DNA of 64,000 bases from an uncultured Negativicutes bacterium (GTDB taxonomy: Bacteria > Bacillota > Negativicutes > Veillonellales > Megasphaeraceae): the NCBI GenBank assembly GCA_900752195.1, contig CAADUJ010000007.1:186001-250000 (forward strand), written 5' to 3'. The notes under the pieces were generated by a model, which was given only the letters and a program-made list of their open reading frames with translations, did no database searches and had not been told where the DNA came from. Made by a program: the position numbers and the translations under genes. Positions 54,074 through 61,286 of the stretch are shown here, piece after piece. Each line of letters begins with the position of its first letter. Positions within the stretch are counted from its first letter, which is position 1.

Positions 54074-54120
54074 ATATTTCTGTTGTAACTATTGACGCTA
54101 CAACAGAAATATGGTATAAC
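54074..54120 (+). promoter_or_regulatory. Promoter with 14-bp perfect inverted repeat
   Basis: ATATTTCTGTTGTA (54074-54087) and its exact complement (54099-54112) flank an 11-base loop. Within it lies -35 TTGACG (54092-54097); after a 17-base spacer comes -10 TATAAC (54115-54120). The repeat straddles the promoter, so binding should block or tune initiation. A third half-like site TACAACA lies at 54150-54156. The Rrf2 protein encoded at the end of the operon is the obvious candidate ligand. Confidence 0.75.
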
Positions 54121-54166
54121 TAATACACGCATGATGTATACATGATGACTACAACAAAAGGGATGT

Positions 54167-54784
54167 ATGGATATGACGATTCATGAGTGCTTGCAGTTTT
54201 TACGGGTTAGTAAGGAGGTAGCTTTTGCGACGGTGGATGAGAATGGATTTCCTCAGGTACGCGTTATTGATATTATGATAGTAGAAGGCGATAGGGCATA
54301 TTTTTGTACGGCCAGGGGAAAAGATTTTTATAGACAGCTCGTTGCAATGAATCGGGTGGCTATTACCGGTTTGAATGCAGCCTATCAATCTGTCCGTGTC
54401 ATGGGAACCGTTGAAAAGGTAAAAGATCAGGCGCATTGGATCAATCGGATTTTTGATGAAAATCCTTCTATGAACAGCGTCTATCCCGGCGAAAGCCGTC
54501 ATATTTTAGAGGTTTTTTCCGTGCATGTTGAAGAGGTGGAATTTTTCGATTTAGGCAAGAAACGAATATATCGGGAATCCCTTCGTACAGGGAATCAAAT
54601 TCCTCTAAAGGGATTTTGTATCACCTCTTCTTGTATCGGTTGTGGAACGTGTGCCAATGCATGTCCTCAACAGTGTATACGCTTAGGCATGCCATATGCT
54701 ATCATGCAAGAACATTGTCTCCATTGCGGACTTTGTGTGGAAGTGTGCCCCGTTCAGGCTGTCGAAAGGAGAGGGAAGCGATGA
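54167..54784 (+). CDS. Pyridoxamine 5'-phosphate oxidase-like flavoprotein with ferredoxin domain
   Basis: Residues about 1-125 form a PNPOx-like split barrel that probably binds FMN or a related flavin (VAFATVDENGFPQVRVIDIM, then AYFCTARGKDFYRQL). Residues about 155-203 carry two [4Fe-4S] motifs: CIGCGTCANACP and CLHCGLCVEVCP. The fusion suggests an electron-transfer or reductase role. It is the first gene behind the inverted-repeat promoter. Its stop TGA overlaps the start of the transporter gene (ATGA), implying tight co-expression with an OpuC-type transporter. Start ATG 54167 is close to AGGG; ATG 54173 is an alternative. Confidence 0.88.
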   Translation: MDMTIHECLQFLRVSKEVAFATVDENGFPQVRVIDIMIVEGDRAYFCTARGKDFYRQLVAMNRVAITGLNAAYQSVRVMGTVEKVKDQAHWINRIFDENPSMNSVYPGESRHILEVFSVHVEEVEFFDLGKKRIYRESLRTGNQIPLKGFCITSSCIGCGTCANACPQQCIRLGMPYAIMQEHCLHCGLCVEVCPVQAVERRGKR

Positions 54785-56319
54785 TTCAGGATATGTGGAC
54801 CGTATTGGTTAATCGGCATGACTTCTTTACAGGCCTTTTGGTTGAGCATCTGGAGATTTCCATCATTGCCATTGTCGTTGCCATCATCGTTGGTGGTTTC
54901 GTAGGCATCCTGATTAGTGAATATGAAAGCGCCGTGAAGCCAACCCTCGGCGTAATCAATTTTTTATACACCATTCCATCTATTTCTATGCTTGGCTTCT
55001 TGATTCCCTTTTCTGGCGTAGGGAATGCGACGGCTGTCATTGCGCTCACGGTGTATGCCCTCCTTCCGATGGTACGGAACACGCATACCGGTATATCAAC
55101 TATTGCCCCGGTCATGTTAGAGGCGGCAAAAGGAATGGGGAGTACGAGAATGCAGATTCTCTTGAAGATAAAAATTCCTCTGGCCATGCCTGTTATCATG
55201 ACGGGGATTCGTAATATGGTCACCATGACGATTGCCCTTGCCGGTATTGCCTCGTTTATCGGTGCCGGTGGCTTAGGTGTGGCAATCTATCGGGGCATTA
55301 CGACTAATAATGCCGCTATGACCATGGCAGGGAGCGTATTGATAGCTCTCTTGGCATTGCTTGTAGATTTCTTACTGGGCTTTGTAGAAAAGAGACTTCG
55401 AATACGGAATGAAAAAGCAAAACGGGCCAACAAAATCGGTGCAATAGCCGTTCTGGTCATAGTGAGTCTCATGGCCATCGGTTCTATGTGGAACAGTCAG
55501 CCCCATGATACCATCCATATCGCGACAAAGCCTATGACAGAGCAGTATATCCTCGGAGAAATGCTGGATATGGTGATTGAAGAAGAAACGGGTTTACACG
55601 TTGAACTAACACAAGGTGTAGGCGGAGGCACGTCTAACATTCAGCCAGCCATGGAAAAAGGCGAATTCGATATGTATCCCGAGTATACTGGTACGGCCTG
55701 GAATATGGTACTGAAAGAAAGCGGGGCCTATCAGGAAGATGAATTTCCTGCGCTTAAAAAAAGATACCAATCAGACTATGACATGCAATGGGTCGGCATG
55801 TATGGCTTTAATAACACCTATGGCATCGCCGTTCGACGGGATATTGCAGAGAAGTACCAGTTACGGACCTATTCGGATTTGAAAAGATGTGCCAATGGAC
55901 TCACCTTTGGCGCCGAGTACGATTTTTATCAGCGTGAAGATGGATACGATGCATTGTGCAAGGCCTATGGCTTTCACTTTGGACATACCATGGATATGGA
56001 TATAGGTCTTAAGTATCAGGCATTGAAGCAGAAACAGATTGACGTCATGATTATCTTTACGACAGACGGCCAGCTTGAAGACCCGGATATCGTCGTCTTA
56101 GACGATGATTTGCACTTTTTCCCATCCTATCGCTGCGGCAATGTCGTGCGGGGAGATGTTCTCCGAAAGCATGCTGAACTAAAGCCCGTATTAGAGAAGT
56201 TGACGGGACTCATTTCCGATAGGGATATGGCGAAGATGAACTATCAAGTAGAAACGGAAGGAAAAGAACCACGCCAGGTGGCACGGGAATATTTACAGTC
56301 CCATGGAATCTTACAGTAG
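54781..56319 (+). CDS. OpuC-type ABC transporter permease fused to substrate-binding domain
   Basis: The 512-residue protein has an N-terminal permease (about residues 1-215) with five to six membrane helices, including the EAA-type cytoplasmic loop AAKGMGSTRMQILLKIKIP. A linker helix near 220-240 is followed by a periplasmic OpuC/ProX-like binding domain (about 245-512): IHIATKPMTEQYILGEML, then GEFDMYPEYTGTAW. This one-chain permease-receptor layout is known in Firmicutes OpuC/choline systems for glycine betaine, choline or carnitine. I chose ATG 54781 with GGAGAGGG upstream; the longer frame overlaps the flavoprotein. The ligand is uncertain. Confidence 0.87.
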   Translation: MIQDMWTVLVNRHDFFTGLLVEHLEISIIAIVVAIIVGGFVGILISEYESAVKPTLGVINFLYTIPSISMLGFLIPFSGVGNATAVIALTVYALLPMVRNTHTGISTIAPVMLEAAKGMGSTRMQILLKIKIPLAMPVIMTGIRNMVTMTIALAGIASFIGAGGLGVAIYRGITTNNAAMTMAGSVLIALLALLVDFLLGFVEKRLRIRNEKAKRANKIGAIAVLVIVSLMAIGSMWNSQPHDTIHIATKPMTEQYILGEMLDMVIEEETGLHVELTQGVGGGTSNIQPAMEKGEFDMYPEYTGTAWNMVLKESGAYQEDEFPALKKRYQSDYDMQWVGMYGFNNTYGIAVRRDIAEKYQLRTYSDLKRCANGLTFGAEYDFYQREDGYDALCKAYGFHFGHTMDMDIGLKYQALKQKQIDVMIIFTTDGQLEDPDIVVLDDDLHFFPSYRCGNVVRGDVLRKHAELKPVLEKLTGLISDRDMAKMNYQVETEGKEPRQVAREYLQSHGILQ

Positions 56320-56328
56320 GAGAACGTT

Positions 56329-57138
56329 ATGGAAAAGGTCATAGAATTTCACGATATTACCAAGGTATATGGCGATACGACGGTTATTGCTCATATGAAC
56401 CTCGTTATCCATAAAGGTGAATTTATAACCATCATCGGCTCTTCAGGTGGTGGAAAAACGACAGTCTTGAAAATGGTCAATGGCTTGATTGAGCCTACAT
56501 CGGGAGATATTCTGGTACAGGGAAGACCTATCCGAGATTGTAATCAAACTGAGTTGCGCCGTCATATAGGGTATGCCATTCAGGGGAGTGTCCTCTTTCC
56601 CCATATGACTGTCGAAGAAAATATAGCCTACGTGCCCAATCTGATCCATAAGGGAAATGTGGAAAAAACGAAACAGGCTGTACATACGTGGATGAAGATG
56701 GTAGGATTAGAAATGGAACTGTTGCATCGGTATCCGGCAGAGCTTTCAGGTGGGCAACAACAGCGTGTGGGAATTGCTCGGGCCATGGCGGCATCGCCAG
56801 AAATCGTCCTCATGGATGAACCTTTTGGTGCTGTAGATGAAATTACCAGATCCTATTTGCAGGATGAAATTTTACGCATACATAAGGAAACGGGCATTAC
56901 CATCCTCTTTGTTACCCATGATATTATTGAAGCCTTGAAACTTGGGTCTAAGGTATTAGTGATCGATAGAGGACAAATCCAGCAGTTTGGTACACCGGAA
57001 GAAATCATAAGGGAACCGAAGACGGATTTTGTAAAAAGGCTTGTCGAAAGAGAGCGCCGCCGATGCTACATACCGGAAGAAAGACTTGGGTCCTGTGGCT
57101 ATAGCGGAGTAAGCCGACCAAGAATTGAAGAGGAGTGA
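56329..57138 (+). CDS. OpuC-type ABC transporter ATP-binding protein
   Basis: The 269-residue ATPase has Walker A GSSGGGKTT, the Q-loop region, the signature LSGGQQQRVGIARA, Walker B EIVLMDEPFGAVD and the H-loop FVTHDIIEA. CBS domains, common in OpuCA, are missing; the C-terminus ends soon after the H-loop with an Arg-rich tail. It should power the upstream permease. The Rrf2 gene starts 7 bases after its stop. Confidence 0.9.
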   Translation: MEKVIEFHDITKVYGDTTVIAHMNLVIHKGEFITIIGSSGGGKTTVLKMVNGLIEPTSGDILVQGRPIRDCNQTELRRHIGYAIQGSVLFPHMTVEENIAYVPNLIHKGNVEKTKQAVHTWMKMVGLEMELLHRYPAELSGGQQQRVGIARAMAASPEIVLMDEPFGAVDEITRSYLQDEILRIHKETGITILFVTHDIIEALKLGSKVLVIDRGQIQQFGTPEEIIREPKTDFVKRLVERERRRCYIPEERLGSCGYSGVSRPRIEEE

Positions 57139-57145
57139 ACCATGG

Positions 57146-57586
57146 ATGCAAATATCGAGCAGATTTACCATCGCTGTCCATATACTGGCTTGCATCGAAT
57201 ACTTTGGCAACGACTATAAAATTACGAGTGAGTTTTTGGCAGGGAGTATCGGAATCAATCCTGTCAATGTCCGAAAAATTCTGCAACGTCTGTCGGCGGC
57301 AGGCATCCTTACGGTAAAACGTGGCTCCGGCGGCATTACCGTCAATAAGGACTATTCAGAAATTTCCTTATATGAGTTGTTTGTTGCCGTCGAAAGCCTG
57401 GAGAATCAGAAGCTGTTCCACTTCCATGAACATCCTAACGGAGCATGTCCTGTAGGAGGTACTATCCATCGTGCCCTTGATGGAAAATTGGATGAAGTGC
57501 AAACTGTGATGGAAGAGAAACTCAAATCTATCAGAGTCTCGGATATTACCAAGGAAATCCATCTTGCCAACGCGAAGAAGACGTGA
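57146..57586 (+). CDS. Rrf2-family transcriptional regulator
   Basis: The 146-residue protein has the Rrf2 winged helix: MQISSRFTIAVHILACIEYF, then SEFLAGSIGINPVNVRKILQ and GILTVKRGSGG. It lacks the three-cysteine cluster of iron-sulfur members (only Cys17 and one near position 100, the latter in GACPVG), so an IscR-type cluster is unlikely. It is the last gene of the flavoprotein-OpuC operon and probably controls the inverted-repeat promoter at 54074-54112. ATG 57146 is preceded by GAGGAG. Confidence 0.87.
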   Translation: MQISSRFTIAVHILACIEYFGNDYKITSEFLAGSIGINPVNVRKILQRLSAAGILTVKRGSGGITVNKDYSEISLYELFVAVESLENQKLFHFHEHPNGACPVGGTIHRALDGKLDEVQTVMEEKLKSIRVSDITKEIHLANAKKT

Positions 57587-58051
57587 GTTTTAAAGGACCT
57601 ACTCTCATTGATAGCCATTAGATGGAGATTCCCTGTCGATAGAGGCGGGCTCACGATGTCTGAGGTATCTGCTTGTTGAACGTATATCTGTAACAAACAG
57701 GATGACAAAAAAATACAATGAAAAACATTGAAAATGTTTAAAAACAGTAAATAATACAGTGAATACAAAATAATAAAAAGCGATGAAGCTTTTTTGCATG
57801 GTTTCATCGCTTTTTCCTTTTGTATTTATATCGGTGCTATCTCCGTGTGTATTGTTGGCAAGAAATATGACGTTCCTCATAAAGAGTATTGCCCTGGGAA
57901 AAGAAAAATGGGGAGTACCGAAACAAGAAGAATGGATTCCGACGAATTTTATCCGCTGATGGGAGATATACGCTCTGCCTGTGACGCCTGTACGCTATTG
58001 AAGTAGTCTTTATATCAAGAAGAAAGACTGGAAATAGATATTCTTTTATGA
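57587..58051. other. Non-coding gap with a hairpin
   Basis: A 13-bp perfect stem (57775-57787 with 57803-57815, aaaaagcgatgaa) with T-runs forms a bidirectional terminator about 190 bases after the Rrf2 gene. The open frame at 57794-58006 begins inside that hairpin and has no ribosome-binding site. I see nothing else. Confidence 0.6.
57775..57815. terminator. Bidirectional intrinsic terminator
   Basis: A perfect 13-bp stem has a 15-base loop and T-runs on both strands. Confidence 0.75.
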
Positions 58052-58057
58052 TATAAT
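58052..58057 (+). promoter_or_regulatory. Extended -10 promoter of the small exported protein
   Basis: TGATATAATG contains TGnTATAAT with TATAAT at 58052-58057. The -35 (TGGAAA, 58029-58034, 17-bp spacer) is weak. It lies 47 bases before the GTG start. Confidence 0.5.
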
Positions 58058-58103
58058 GATAACAAATATTAATTACAGCAGAGTAAAAAGGAGTGAAGGC
58101 AGA

Positions 58104-58553
58104 GTGAAAAAATGGACAACGCTTGCTTCGGCAATGGTATTGACACTGGCTGCTTCGGCCGCATTCGCATATGTACCGCAGGATTCGGTTAATTTAGGTG
58201 GCATTGGCTATGGTACAGATGGTTCATATGTACAGCAAATATACGGCGCACCGACGGAGATAGATCGGGAACATGCATCGGCAGTAGAATTTGAATATGG
58301 TGATTCTGTATCCATCCATTTGTCAGACAACAGGGTGTATCGTGTAGAGGTTTCCGCTAATAATGGTTGGCAGACGCCAGAAGGTGTGCATGTAGGTATG
58401 GCTGCCTCGGCCGTGGAGGAAACCTATGGCCCTGCCGATGTCGTCCGTGGAGATACGCTCATCTATACTGTTGCAGGTGCAGCCGATCTTGGCATGGAGT
58501 TTGAAATTGAAAATGGTAAAATCGAAGAAATAGAAATAGGAAAGATTCACTGA
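58104..58553 (+). CDS. Small exported protein with two SmpA/OmlA-like repeats
   Basis: The 149-residue precursor has a signal peptide (VKKW, hydrophobic core, AFAYVP). The mature part has two related units of about 50 residues: VQQIYGAPTEI ... FEYGDSVSIHLSDNRVYRVEV and VEETYGPADVV ... LGMEFEIENGKIEEIEIG. This layout resembles BamE/SmpA-type or related small periplasmic beta domains, but I would not name a function. Start GTG 58104 has AAAAAGGAG 10 bases upstream; the frame extends back to 58056 without support. Confidence 0.7.
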   Translation: MKKWTTLASAMVLTLAASAAFAYVPQDSVNLGGIGYGTDGSYVQQIYGAPTEIDREHASAVEFEYGDSVSIHLSDNRVYRVEVSANNGWQTPEGVHVGMAASAVEETYGPADVVRGDTLIYTVAGAADLGMEFEIENGKIEEIEIGKIH

Positions 58554-58557
58554 TTCC

Positions 58558-58590
58558 AAAAAAAGACTGCCTATAAGGCAGTCTTTTTTT
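58558..58590 (+). terminator. Terminator after the small exported protein
   Basis: A 14-bp stem (aaaaaaagactgcc, 58558-58571, with 58577-58590) has a 5-base loop and a T-run. Confidence 0.85.
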
Positions 58591-58680
58591 GCTTGACTGG
58601 GTCCTGCGCATCCTCAGATGAGGCGTTACTTTTTCTGTCTCAGGGCATTGAAAATCGATACGGCAAGTGAATGGTGTTCA

Positions 58681-59379
58681 TTATTTTGTCAGTTCATGAC
58701 TAGCTGTTACGAGTCGTTGGATAACCTCATCTGTTACTGTATCGTCTAATACGATGGAAATCCAGTTCTTATGGTTCATATGATAGGCTGGATATACGCC
58801 TGGGATGCGGCGTATATCGTCCCCTTGGGCTACATCTATTTTTACGTTCATAATATCTACGGCTGCCGTGTCATCTCCGTCCTTACCAACAACTTTTCTG
58901 GGGACATTCAGTATGAGGGCGAACCACTTTTTATTGGCAACGTGGCGAAAGACACCATACGCCTGATAGGGCGTTGCTTTTTTCGCTGGATGACTCCATG
59001 GAAAATCTGGTAATACTTGATACGTAACACGAATATATTCTGTCATACGATTTGCCTGATCGGATGCAAACAGAACATCGTCACAGCAAGACGCTGCAAT
59101 TTGGCAAAGCCAGTTTTCATAAGCTGCGCGAACTGTTCTTACATAGGTTCCAACGGCGCTTTGTTGCCTCAGTGGTGCATATTCGTCATCAGTCATCTTG
59201 TCGATAACCGTTCCTTTGACAACGCCAGCGGCGGAAACAGATAGGATTGCCTGAAAGTCACCAGAGAGGAAGGTACCCGTATAGGAGTAATCATCCCCAG
59301 CTTTTTGAAATCCATAGGCTATCATGTGCGCCGGGTTCCAGCGTTTTTTTGAAAATATCGTTTCTTCTATCTGTTGCAT
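58681..59379 (-). CDS. MmcQ/YjbR-family protein
   Basis: The 232-residue protein has the YjbR/MmcQ (CyaY-like) domain in its C-terminal half: VFRHVANKKWFALILNVPRK, then GVYPAYHMNHKNWISIVLD. The N-terminal ~115 residues form an extra domain (SGDFQAILSVSAAGVVKG). Family members are small DNA-binding-like proteins of unclear role. ATG 59379 has GGGAGATG upstream at a better distance than the ATG at 59388. Confidence 0.83.
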   Translation of the reverse strand: MQQIEETIFSKKRWNPAHMIAYGFQKAGDDYSYTGTFLSGDFQAILSVSAAGVVKGTVIDKMTDDEYAPLRQQSAVGTYVRTVRAAYENWLCQIAASCCDDVLFASDQANRMTEYIRVTYQVLPDFPWSHPAKKATPYQAYGVFRHVANKKWFALILNVPRKVVGKDGDDTAAVDIMNVKIDVAQGDDIRRIPGVYPAYHMNHKNWISIVLDDTVTDEVIQRLVTASHELTK

Positions 59380-59573
59380 GCAATTCATCTCCCGTTATGA
59401 AGGTATAGTTTTTATTGTACCGTGTTTTTTCTTTTTTGCAATGATCGGGATTAGGCGATGTAGATGTATTTCTCTACAGCTGTACGAAGCACAGAGGATG
59501 GGGCCTGCGTATTTGGCATGGCTTGTGGTATTGTGAGTCGTGGCGTTTTCAAATATAGTTGGAGTACACCATA

Positions 59574-59604
59574 TTGACTTATAGTGCGGTCTAAGTGGTA
59601 GAAT
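59574..59604 (+). promoter_or_regulatory. Candidate promoter of the flavin reductase-like gene
   Basis: TTGACT (59574-59579) and TAGAAT (59599-59604) are 19 bp apart, about 85 bases before the start codon. Confidence 0.35.
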
Positions 59605-59690
59605 AAAAATGTAACTATCCAGGAGAAGAGAAGCCTGATGGCTTCCGCTGGATAATAGTATCTGACAGAAGGTATAAGGAGGTTATACAT

Positions 59691-60251
59691 ATGAGTATAG
59701 AATTTAAAGGAAATCAGGCTTGTATTGCACCTGAAGGCGTATTCATTATTGGCACGTATGATGAACACGGCGTTCCCAATGCGATGAATGCGGCTTGGGG
59801 TGCACAATCCAATTATGGTGAAATCACATTGTTCCTGGCTGCACATAAGACGACAGAAAATATTAAGCACACCAAGGCCTTTACTGTCGCCTTTGCCACG
59901 AAAGATACCGTTGAAATTGCCGATTATTTTGGCGTCGAATCAGGGAATAAAGTCAATAAAATCGAAAAAGCTGGCTGCCATGTTCATAGGAGTGCCCATG
60001 TGAATGCCCCAATTATTGAAGAATTTCCTGTTACGTTGGAATGTGAATGCGTCAGCTATGATGATGAAACGGGCATTTTAGTAGGAAAAATCGTAGCACA
60101 GCAAGCGGCAGAATCGGTAGTGACCGACGGTGTTGTCGACTACGATAAACTTCAGCCTATCATCTTTGATATTGCCACTAAGACCTATCGTGTCATCGGC
60201 CCTGTCGTTGGAAAAGCTTTTCATGATGGCTTACGGATTGCCCGTGCATAA
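59691..60251 (+). CDS. Flavin reductase-like FMN-binding protein (flavoredoxin type)
   Basis: The 186-residue split-barrel protein has GVFIIGTYDEHGVPNAMNAA and GEITLFLAAHKTTENI, as in flavin reductase/flavoredoxin proteins that bind FMN and move electrons in anaerobes. AAGGAGG lies 8 bases before the ATG. It is monocistronic with its own promoter. Confidence 0.87.
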   Translation: MSIEFKGNQACIAPEGVFIIGTYDEHGVPNAMNAAWGAQSNYGEITLFLAAHKTTENIKHTKAFTVAFATKDTVEIADYFGVESGNKVNKIEKAGCHVHRSAHVNAPIIEEFPVTLECECVSYDDETGILVGKIVAQQAAESVVTDGVVDYDKLQPIIFDIATKTYRVIGPVVGKAFHDGLRIARA

Positions 60252-60376
60252 GACATATCTTTTTGGGGGACCAAGAGGGCAACGCACGTCCTCGGTCAGC
60301 TGTCGTAGCGACTCAGTTGCCGTCGAAAGGCGGCACTCAGCCGCAGTGATAGCCACATATATCCTTCACAAATTGT

Positions 60377-60426
60377 TTGACTTTTTTCTATAATGTATTG
60401 TATCCTATACATAGAAAAAATTCTAT
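60377..60426 (+). promoter_or_regulatory. ars promoter and ArsR operator
   Basis: ATAGAAAAAATTCTAT (60411-60426) is a perfect 16-bp inverted repeat. A second arm, TTTTTTCTAT at 60382-60391, is the complement of ATAGAAAAAA at 60411-60420. Candidate -35 TTGACT (60377-60382) and -10 TATCCT (60401-60406) lie 18 bp apart, so ArsR bound at the dyad would cover the promoter start region. The dyad ends 15 bases before the arsR ATG. Confidence 0.75.
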
Positions 60427-60440
60427 ATATAGGAGTAAAA

Positions 60441-60764
60441 ATGGAATCGGTATATCTTGAAACGTCAAAAATCTTAAAGGCTATAGCAGATCCGAAGCGG
60501 TTGAAAATAGTGGATATGTTGTCTTGTGGGGAATTATGCGCCTGCAAGATCTTGGAAGCATTTCACATCACGCAGCCAACGTTGTCCCATGATATGAAGG
60601 TATTACTTGCTGCTGGCGTAGTCCAGGATCGTAGGGAAGGAAAGAATATATATTATTCGTTGCGTAAAGACCGACTGTCTTCCTTTGAAACAATTTTGCA
60701 TATGTTGCTGTCCGAAAAAGAGGATTGCATATGCCACCAATGCCGTTCTGAATGTGACGAATAA
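60441..60764 (+). CDS. arsR: ArsR-family arsenic-responsive repressor
   Basis: The 107-residue winged helix protein represses the ars operon until As(III)/Sb(III) binds. The metal site is ELC33-A-C35 next to C29 in the alpha3 helix, followed by the DNA-reading helix ITQPTLSHDMKVL. Several more cysteines are in the tail (CICHQC and a later Cys). ATG 60441 has AGGAG upstream; the frame start at 60393 would overlap the operator. Confidence 0.92.
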   Translation: MESVYLETSKILKAIADPKRLKIVDMLSCGELCACKILEAFHITQPTLSHDMKVLLAAGVVQDRREGKNIYYSLRKDRLSSFETILHMLLSEKEDCICHQCRSECDE

Positions 60765-60811
60765 CTTCCGATGTATGCCATGGTATGCATCGGTTTTTAT
60801 CGGCTTAATAC

Positions 60812-60827
60812 ATAGAAAAAAATCTAT
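60812..60827 (+). promoter_or_regulatory. Second ArsR-like operator before arsD
   Basis: ATAGAAAAAAATCTAT repeats the main operator with one or two changes, in the 82-base gap between arsR and arsD. It suggests a second ArsR site or internal promoter control. Confidence 0.6.
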
Positions 60828-60846
60828 ATTAAAGAGGAGTTTACCT

Positions 60847-61272
60847 ATGAAACAAATGAAGATTTACGAGCCTGCTATGTGTTGCCCCACTGGGTTATGT
60901 GGTGTCAGTGTAGACCCAGAGCTGCTGCGAATTTCTACTATCCTCAATACGTTACAGGAAAGGGGGATTACGGTAGAACGGTATAATCTGTCCAGTATAC
61001 CTGAAGCCTTTGTCCAATCTAAAGCGGTCACAGAATATCTTCAAAAATTCGGCCCTGAAAAATTACCGATCATAACCGTCGATGATACGATTATTATCGG
61101 TGGACGGTATCCTTCTAACGAAGAATTTATCAACTGGTTGAACCTTGAACCGGATGTATGGGAAGCGTCTTGTGCTGCAGCAGATGATTCGTGTAGCTGC
61201 GATGGGACAAGTGATGATAGCAGCGAAGGTTCTAGCAATTCTGGTTGTTGTTCCGGTGGTTGTTGCGGCTAA
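60847..61272 (+). CDS. arsD: ArsD arsenic metallochaperone
   Basis: ArsD hands As(III) to the ArsA ATPase. The 141-residue protein begins MKQMKIYEPAMCC with Cys12, Cys13 and Cys18 at the same positions as the essential residues of E. coli ArsD, and it has the thioredoxin-like LPIITVDD strand. The C-terminus ends in a Ser/Gly/Cys-rich tail with two Cys pairs, CCSGGCCG, possible extra metal ligands. GAGGAG lies 7 bases before the ATG. Confidence 0.93.
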   Translation: MKQMKIYEPAMCCPTGLCGVSVDPELLRISTILNTLQERGITVERYNLSSIPEAFVQSKAVTEYLQKFGPEKLPIITVDDTIIIGGRYPSNEEFINWLNLEPDVWEASCAAADDSCSCDGTSDDSSEGSSNSGCCSGGCCG

Positions 61273-61286
61273 GTGAGGTGAATACA

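Noticed and set aside
57794..58006. 70-residue open frame after the Rrf2 gene
   Set aside because: It begins inside the loop of an intrinsic terminator and lacks a ribosome-binding site; no family resemblance.
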